Below, one piece after another: positions 7,284 to 10,556 of a stretch of 10,556 bases of DNA. A program made the translations under genes and the position numbers. Within the stretch, counting starts at the first letter, position 1; every line of letters begins with the position of its first letter. The DNA is from an uncultured Clostridium sp. GTDB taxonomy: Bacteria > Bacillota > Clostridia > Lachnospirales > Lachnospiraceae. The stretch is from assembly GCA_900538475.1 (NCBI GenBank), contig UPYT01000039.1, forward strand, positions 1-10,556. Reading direction: 5' to 3'. Under the pieces are notes generated by a model that made no database searches, was not told the DNA's origin, and was given only the letters and a program-made list of their open reading frames with translations.

Positions 7284-8070
7284 GCTGTCTTCCCCTCCTT
7301 ACAAAACGTTTCTGCAGTCTTTCCAGAACGGTATTTAAAAGCAGTCCTACAAATCCAATGGTCAGCATACCAACGATAATGACATCTGGGCGTCCCAGCA
7401 TACGGGCCATCTGAATCATATATCCCAGTCCGCTTGTAGCTGCAAGCATTTCAGCGGCTACCAGTGCAACCCATGCAGAGCCCAGAGCCAGACGAAGGCC
7501 GGTAAAAATCATAGGGAGAGCTGTGGGGATTGCCACCTTAAACAAAAGCTGACGATTGGTTGCCCCAAAGGTTTTTCCAACCCACAGGTGGACCTGACTG
7601 GTACGGCGGATTCCGGTATAAGAGTTTACGGTCGCACTGATAAAGGCAGCAAAGAAAATGATGCCGACCTTAGATGCGTAACCGATACCCAGCCATAAAA
7701 TCATCAAAGGAATCCATGCAAGTGCTGGAACAGGACGGATAATATCAAACAGAGGCTTTGCAAACAGCTCAAAGCGGCGGCTCCATGCCATTCCGATTCC
7801 CAAGGGAACTCCGATTAAGACGCCTACTACATAACCGCCCAAGGCGATTTTCAGACTGGACCAGATGTTTTCGAACAGTGACGAACCATCAGGTACTGTA
7901 CCTCCAGTCAGCTTATACCAAAGCGTATTTAAAATTTTTGTCGGGCTTGGAAGCATAACAGGGCTTACCAGATGGAATACATCAGTAACCAGCTGCCAGA
8001 CCAGAAGCACAAACAAAAATGAGCATACGGAAATCAACTGAAACTTATATTTTTGAAATAACTCCTTCAT
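7276..8070 (-). CDS. ABC transporter permease 1 (SsuC/TauC-like)
   Basis: This 264-residue integral membrane protein is of the BPD_transp_1 type. The N-terminal helix is at about 10-34, followed by MLPSPTKIL, further helices, and the class-typical IIRPVPALAWIPLMILWLG (about 110-128). The EAA loop lies at about 161-182 and reads VGKTFGATNRQLLFKVAIP; the Ala-Ala of the consensus is replaced by Val-Gly, while the central Gly and the Pro are kept. I prefer ATG 8070 (MKELFQKY) with AAAGGTG upstream over an in-frame GTG at 8091, which has no visible ribosome binding site. It follows the binding-protein gene after a 193-base structured gap and overlaps permease 2 by 8 bases. Confidence 0.93.
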   Translation of the reverse strand: MKELFQKYKFQLISVCSFLFVLLVWQLVTDVFHLVSPVMLPSPTKILNTLWYKLTGGTVPDGSSLFENIWSSLKIALGGYVVGVLIGVPLGIGMAWSRRFELFAKPLFDIIRPVPALAWIPLMILWLGIGYASKVGIIFFAAFISATVNSYTGIRRTSQVHLWVGKTFGATNRQLLFKVAIPTALPMIFTGLRLALGSAWVALVAAEMLAATSGLGYMIQMARMLGRPDVIIVGMLTIGFVGLLLNTVLERLQKRFVRRGRQHD

Positions 8071-8112
8071 TCGCTTTTCACACCTTTCCACACATAAAGC
8101 CTATTTCTAAGG

Positions 8113-8144
8113 AAAACGGCCTGCAGCAAACCTTGTCGCAGGCC
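8113..8144 (-). terminator. Intercistronic hairpin with short U-tract between binding protein and permease (attenuator-like)
   Basis: GGCCTGC (8118-8124) pairs perfectly with GCAGGCC (8138-8144). Past one mismatch, the stem can continue with GCAA/UUGU. On the minus strand the stem is followed by G, four T, then CC. The U-tract is weak, so partial termination or protection of the upstream message from 3' exonucleases is more likely than full stopping. Such elements often explain why a binding protein is made in excess over its membrane partners. Confidence 0.5.
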
Positions 8145-8183
8145 ATTCTTTGCAGGTTGCCTTTTTCTGACTGAATCCACATA

Positions 8184-8227
8184 AGGCGGACGCCTAAAGC
8201 TTCTTATCCGCTGTAAGCGGGCAAGAA
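8184..8227 (-). promoter_or_regulatory. Two further hairpins in the binding-protein/permease gap
   Basis: One stem is TTCTT (8201-8205) with AAGAA (8223-8227), a 2x2 internal loop, then CCGCT (8208-8212) with AGCGG (8216-8220) closing a three-base loop. A smaller one is AGGC (8184-8187) with GCCT (8192-8195). They lie just after the binding-protein stop codon. I see no riboswitch motif that I recognise. An mRNA 3'-end stabilising role is the simplest reading. Confidence 0.4.
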
Positions 8228-8263
8228 AATGCAAGGCTGAACTGTTACGATTTAATGGATTGT

Positions 8264-9328
8264 TTACTGGTAATCCTTTACAAAATCAGTAATTATATTG
8301 GTGTTGAATTTTTCGGTTGCACTTGCTTCCAGCTGTCCCTGCTCTACATAGAATTCGCCTAATTCCTTTGCGAAGTTTCCAAGCTCGCGGCCCTTCCACT
8401 CATCCTTGGTCAGCCAGTTTACACGATTCAGGTCTGCTACACAGTTTTCCTTGCTGGTTTCCATACCTGCATCCTGCAAAAATTCTACCAGCAAATCTGC
8501 TGCCATGTCCGGATCCTTTTCCAGGGCTTCACAGGCCTCTAATGCACAGTTGATATAGCCCTGCATTAAATCAGATTTGCCATCCAGTGACTTTCTGTTT
8601 CCTACAATCATATCTACATAACGAGTACCCATATCGGCCAGGTTTGCAACCTGTACCATGCCGTCGTTTTTTGCATCAAAGAAGGTAGGAACATTCAAGG
8701 AAGCAGCATCGCCCTGTCCGGCCTGCAGTGCCTGATAAGCCTGTACGGTGTCCATGTTTACAATATTGACATCTGTCGGCTCCATTCCCAGCTTTTCCAG
8801 CCATTTTAAAACGGTAAAGTGCTGAGCAGTTCCTACTGGAGTTAAAATGGTAATGCCTGAAACGGATTCCGGGCTTCCAAGCACAGTGGGAATGGATGGA
8901 TTAAAACCAGTGTCCTGTGCTACAGGGCAGTCCGGAGAAACAAATACGCCCTGTCCATCAGTAGATTCCAGAACTTCACCGATAATCAGCTCATCATAGT
9001 TTGCCATACCGGTTACTGCGGCTGCACCCATCTGCCCTACATCCCATAAGTCTGCAGCCAGGGCCTCATTCATAGGAGCTCCAGTATCAAACATGGTAAC
9101 TTCCATTTTAAATCCTGCTTTTTCATCCAGTCCGTTTTTCTGGATATAATAGGTGGGAAGGCTGGTAATGGTTGGCATTGCTGCTACACGCAGAGTCGGG
9201 AGCTCACTGCTTCCACCTGCTGCATTTGAAGCATTGCTTCCACTTCCACCAGAATTTCCTCCGCATCCTGCAAGGGATACCATTGCTGCTGACGCCAGTA
9301 AAAGAGCTACTCCTTTTTTCAACTTCAT
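8264..9328 (-). CDS. Substrate-binding lipoprotein of a NitT/TauT-type ABC importer
   Basis: This 354-residue binding protein captures the substrate outside the membrane for the permeases and ATPases that follow. The signal peptide is Lys-rich (MKLKKG) with a hydrophobic stretch and lipobox LAGC, giving lipidated Cys22, followed by a Gly/Ser/Asn-rich tether up to about residue 43. The mature part opens LPTLRVAAMPTITSLPTYYIQKNG and continues to DLWDVGQMGAAAV, the pattern of SsuA/NMT1-like type II binding proteins, in which the ligand lies between two lobes. ATG 9328 is chosen because AAGGAGG (9344-9338) lies 9 bases upstream and the signal peptide begins there; an upstream in-frame ATG at 9367 would add a charged extension before it. 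The ligand cannot be deduced; the linked sulfatases suggest an organic sulfate ester. Confidence 0.95.
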   Translation of the reverse strand: MKLKKGVALLLASAAMVSLAGCGGNSGGSGSNASNAAGGSSELPTLRVAAMPTITSLPTYYIQKNGLDEKAGFKMEVTMFDTGAPMNEALAADLWDVGQMGAAAVTGMANYDELIIGEVLESTDGQGVFVSPDCPVAQDTGFNPSIPTVLGSPESVSGITILTPVGTAQHFTVLKWLEKLGMEPTDVNIVNMDTVQAYQALQAGQGDAASLNVPTFFDAKNDGMVQVANLADMGTRYVDMIVGNRKSLDGKSDLMQGYINCALEACEALEKDPDMAADLLVEFLQDAGMETSKENCVADLNRVNWLTKDEWKGRELGNFAKELGEFYVEQGQLEASATEKFNTNIITDFVKDYQ

Positions 9329-9383
9329 AATCACGTTCCTCCTTAAAATTCTGCAGCCATTCTGCACTTGTTTTGTTGTCTTT

Positions 9384-9412
9384 ATTATAACAAGAGGGCC
9401 TTTTTTTGTGTT
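9384..9412 (-). promoter_or_regulatory. Probable sigma-A promoter of the transporter operon
   Basis: A perfect TATAAT (9389-9384) is preceded by TG one base earlier (extended -10). The -35 position, 17 bases further up (9412-9407), reads AACACA, a poor match, as expected of an activator-dependent promoter. The predicted start near 9377 gives a leader of about 49 bases before ATG 9328. It lies between the upstream terminator and the first gene of the operon, where a promoter is required. Confidence 0.7.
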
Positions 9413-9476
9413 TTGGATCTTTTTACTTTTCTTTATTGCCGGAAGGGTGAATTTTTTATTTTTTACTTTTTATTCA

Positions 9477-9558
9477 TTATTCTGACATTTTTAACCGTTA
9501 TTTTGTATCAAATACATAAATAAAACAACAAAGATTTGTGTATTATTTTGTTTTAAAT
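9477..9558. promoter_or_regulatory. Repeated boxes upstream of the promoter, candidate operators
   Basis: TTATTTTGTATCAAAT (9498-9513) and TTATTTTGTTTTAAAT (9543-9558), written on the plus strand, match at 14 of 16 positions and are 45 bases apart. A weaker copy, TTATTCTGACATTTTT (9477-9492), matches 7 of the first 8 bases and is 21 bases (two helical turns) from the next. Inside the middle box is the inverted repeat TGTAT-CAA-ATACA (9504-9516). Same-face direct repeats are the usual target of AraC-type regulators like the one in this operon. The DNA is very AT-rich, so chance similarity is a real alternative. Confidence 0.4.
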
Positions 9559-9711
9559 TGCTTTATTTTATTGATGCGTTATTAATAATGGTGTAATTAT
9601 TCGTTTTTTATAGCAGATAATATGTAATGTGCATAAAAGACGGGCGTGTTTTTCTTTTCCGCAGGGAGATTTCTTTGGAGTGCTTTCCTGTCATAGAAAT
9701 TTCCTGTGACA

Positions 9712-9747
9712 TAAAAACAGAGGGGTATCAAAAAATACCGCCTCTGT
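9712..9747 (-). terminator. Intrinsic terminator of the upstream gene
   Basis: On the minus strand ACAGAGG, an unpaired C, and GGTAT form a stem with ATACC and CCTCTGT around a loop of about six bases, followed by TTTTTAT. Twelve paired bases with one bulge and a U-tract make a strong Rho-independent terminator. It lies about 80 bases after the stop of the 9830 gene and separates that unit from the transporter operon. Confidence 0.9.
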
Positions 9748-9829
9748 GAATGATGCTTTTTATTTGATTTACTTTTTTAGAACGCTTTGGCTCATCAAGC
9801 TTCCGTCAGGAAGCTGATCAGTATTCCAC

Positions 9830-10556
9830 TCATCCAGCATATCTTATACCGTCAAATACATCCTCTGCAATAACACCATTTATAAGCTGAGGATATTGGT
9901 TTACCTCAATCTCTGCATAGAAAAGAGTTCCATCTGCATCCTTAAACAGCAGATAGCTGATTCCGTCTGTAGCATAGGGATACAGGACGGCACCCTTTGA
10001 AACGATCTGATTTTTGCCGGACGGCTTTTCGTCCTTTCCGCAAAGCTCCAGCTCAAAATCCTGTTTTAACTGAAAGCGCAGAGGATCGGATATGAGAAAA
10101 TCCTGTTCTGACTGAGGTGCTCCTGTTACATTTGCGTGATAATCCTTGTATCCAAAACAGGTACTGAGTGTACTCAGGCGGGACGACAGCATCATATGCT
10201 CCGGATTTGTAAGGGTGTAATTGAGTGTTCTGTAAGCCGAACGATAGGAATTCTCCAGATTGGTTTCCAGCTCTTCATAATTCTGTTCCAGACAGAACGG
10301 GGCGAAATTATCTAAAGAGGCAGGGGTAACATTGGAATTTGTTATTTTATATATCAGTAAAACGCTGTAATCATTCTCATGGCTGGTGAACAGATACAGA
10401 TAACAGCTTCCGTCTGTATTTTTTACAAAAAACGGTTCACAGTTGCCATAGCTTCGAAAATTGAAATTACACTCCATGCTGCCAGACTGTATTGTCAGGG
10501 TATATTCTTCTGGATATTCATCTTCCCGTCCGGTATAAGTGATATTGATATCTAGT
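9830..10556 (-). CDS. C-terminal part of an unrecognised protein (cut by window edge)
   Basis: The frame is open from the window edge to TGA at 9832-9830, about 241 codons. A Met at 10477 is internal: the frame continues upstream with residues like INITYTGREDEYPEEYTLTIQ that read as real protein, and there is no ribosome binding site before the Met. The composition is rich in Tyr, Asn, Phe, Glu and Leu, with alternating strand-like stretches (GSCYLYLFTS, LLIYKI, SYLLFKDADGTLFYAEIEV) that suggest a beta-rich fold. It resembles, from memory only, the C-terminal part of secreted or lipoprotein-type hypothetical proteins common in Lachnospiraceae, ending in a short '(F/E)DGI.YAG'-like tail; I cannot confirm the family. 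The N-terminus, and so any signal peptide, lies outside the window. It has its own terminator and is probably not part of the sulfatase operon. Confidence 0.8.
   Translation of the reverse strand, partial: LDINITYTGREDEYPEEYTLTIQSGSMECNFNFRSYGNCEPFFVKNTDGSCYLYLFTSHENDYSVLLIYKITNSNVTPASLDNFAPFCLEQNYEELETNLENSYRSAYRTLNYTLTNPEHMMLSSRLSTLSTCFGYKDYHANVTGAPQSEQDFLISDPLRFQLKQDFELELCGKDEKPSGKNQIVSKGAVLYPYATDGISYLLFKDADGTLFYAEIEVNQYPQLINGVIAEDVFDGIRYAG

Larger units (their letters stand above)
9329..9711. other. Intergenic region without genes
   Basis: This stretch of about 380 bases is strongly AT-rich, with many T runs on the plus strand. Apart from the promoter, the repeated boxes and the binding-protein ribosome binding site, I see only a 10-base palindrome TTATTAATAA (9579-9588), which could be chance. 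I find no tRNA, small RNA with a terminator, or credible small reading frame in it. Confidence 0.6.

Noticed and set aside
9153..9485. A plus-strand frame of 110 codons reaching into the intergenic region.
   Set aside because: It is antisense to the lipoprotein signal peptide, and its Phe/Leu-rich end is simply the T-rich intergenic DNA; there is no ribosome binding site.
9579..9588. The perfect palindrome TTATTAATAA as an operator.
   Set aside because: Ten-base A/T palindromes are expected by chance in DNA this AT-rich, and there is no second copy.
9769..9840. A 23-codon frame (starting MLDEWNTDQLPDG) overlaps the end of the 9830 gene in another frame and could be read as the tail of that protein after a one-base frameshift.
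   Set aside because: The 9830 gene already ends in a plausible tail (FDGIRYAG), and the overlapping frame has no ribosome binding site. Resequencing or comparison with relatives would settle it.
1..10556. Mobile elements, CRISPR arrays, tRNA or rRNA genes and phage genes.
   Set aside because: I looked for repeated spacers, terminal inverted repeats with a transposase, and cloverleaf or rRNA motifs and saw none.

Overview
The window looks like chromosome from an anaerobic Firmicute, most likely a gut Lachnospiraceae (Clostridium cluster XIVa) species. The basis is protein style (a YesM/YesN-type two-component pair with a cache sensor, a Lys-rich lipoprotein signal peptide, Cys-type sulfatases), strong AGGAGG ribosome binding sites, moderate GC in genes and very AT-rich intergenic DNA. 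I cannot name the species from the sequence alone. Every gene I can support is on the minus strand, so transcription runs from high to low coordinates.

Layout in transcription order. (1) 10556-9830: the C-terminal part of an unrecognised protein that enters from outside the window, closed by a clear intrinsic terminator at 9747-9712. (2) 9711-9329: an AT-rich gene-free stretch with a promoter (TATAAT at 9389-9384) and repeated boxes that could be operators. (3) 9328-8264: a lipoprotein substrate-binding protein of the NitT/TauT/SsuA type. (4) 8263-8071: a structured intercistronic region with three hairpins. (5) 8070-4950: two different SsuC-type permeases followed by two different SsuB-type ATPases, overlapping or tightly packed. 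(6) 4895-3459: a cytoplasmic type I sulfatase with a complete Cys-type formylglycine motif. (7) 3440-148: a sensor histidine kinase and an AraC-type response regulator overlapping by ATGA. (8) 124-1: the first 41 codons of what reads as a second sulfatase, cut by the window edge.

Read together, items 3 to 8 look like one long operon for taking up a sulfated or sulfonated small organic molecule and removing its sulfate in the cytoplasm, under control of its own two-component system. The substrate cannot be told from the sequence. No sulfatase-maturating enzyme (anSME) is encoded here, so it must act from elsewhere.

The most unusual point is in the two ATPases. One keeps a perfect signature motif (LSGGM) but has Asn in place of the H-loop His. 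The other keeps Walker A, Walker B and the H-loop His but has a broken signature (LSASM). Put together as a heterodimer, this gives one complete and one degenerate ATP site, an arrangement best known from ABC exporters and not usually described for this importer family.
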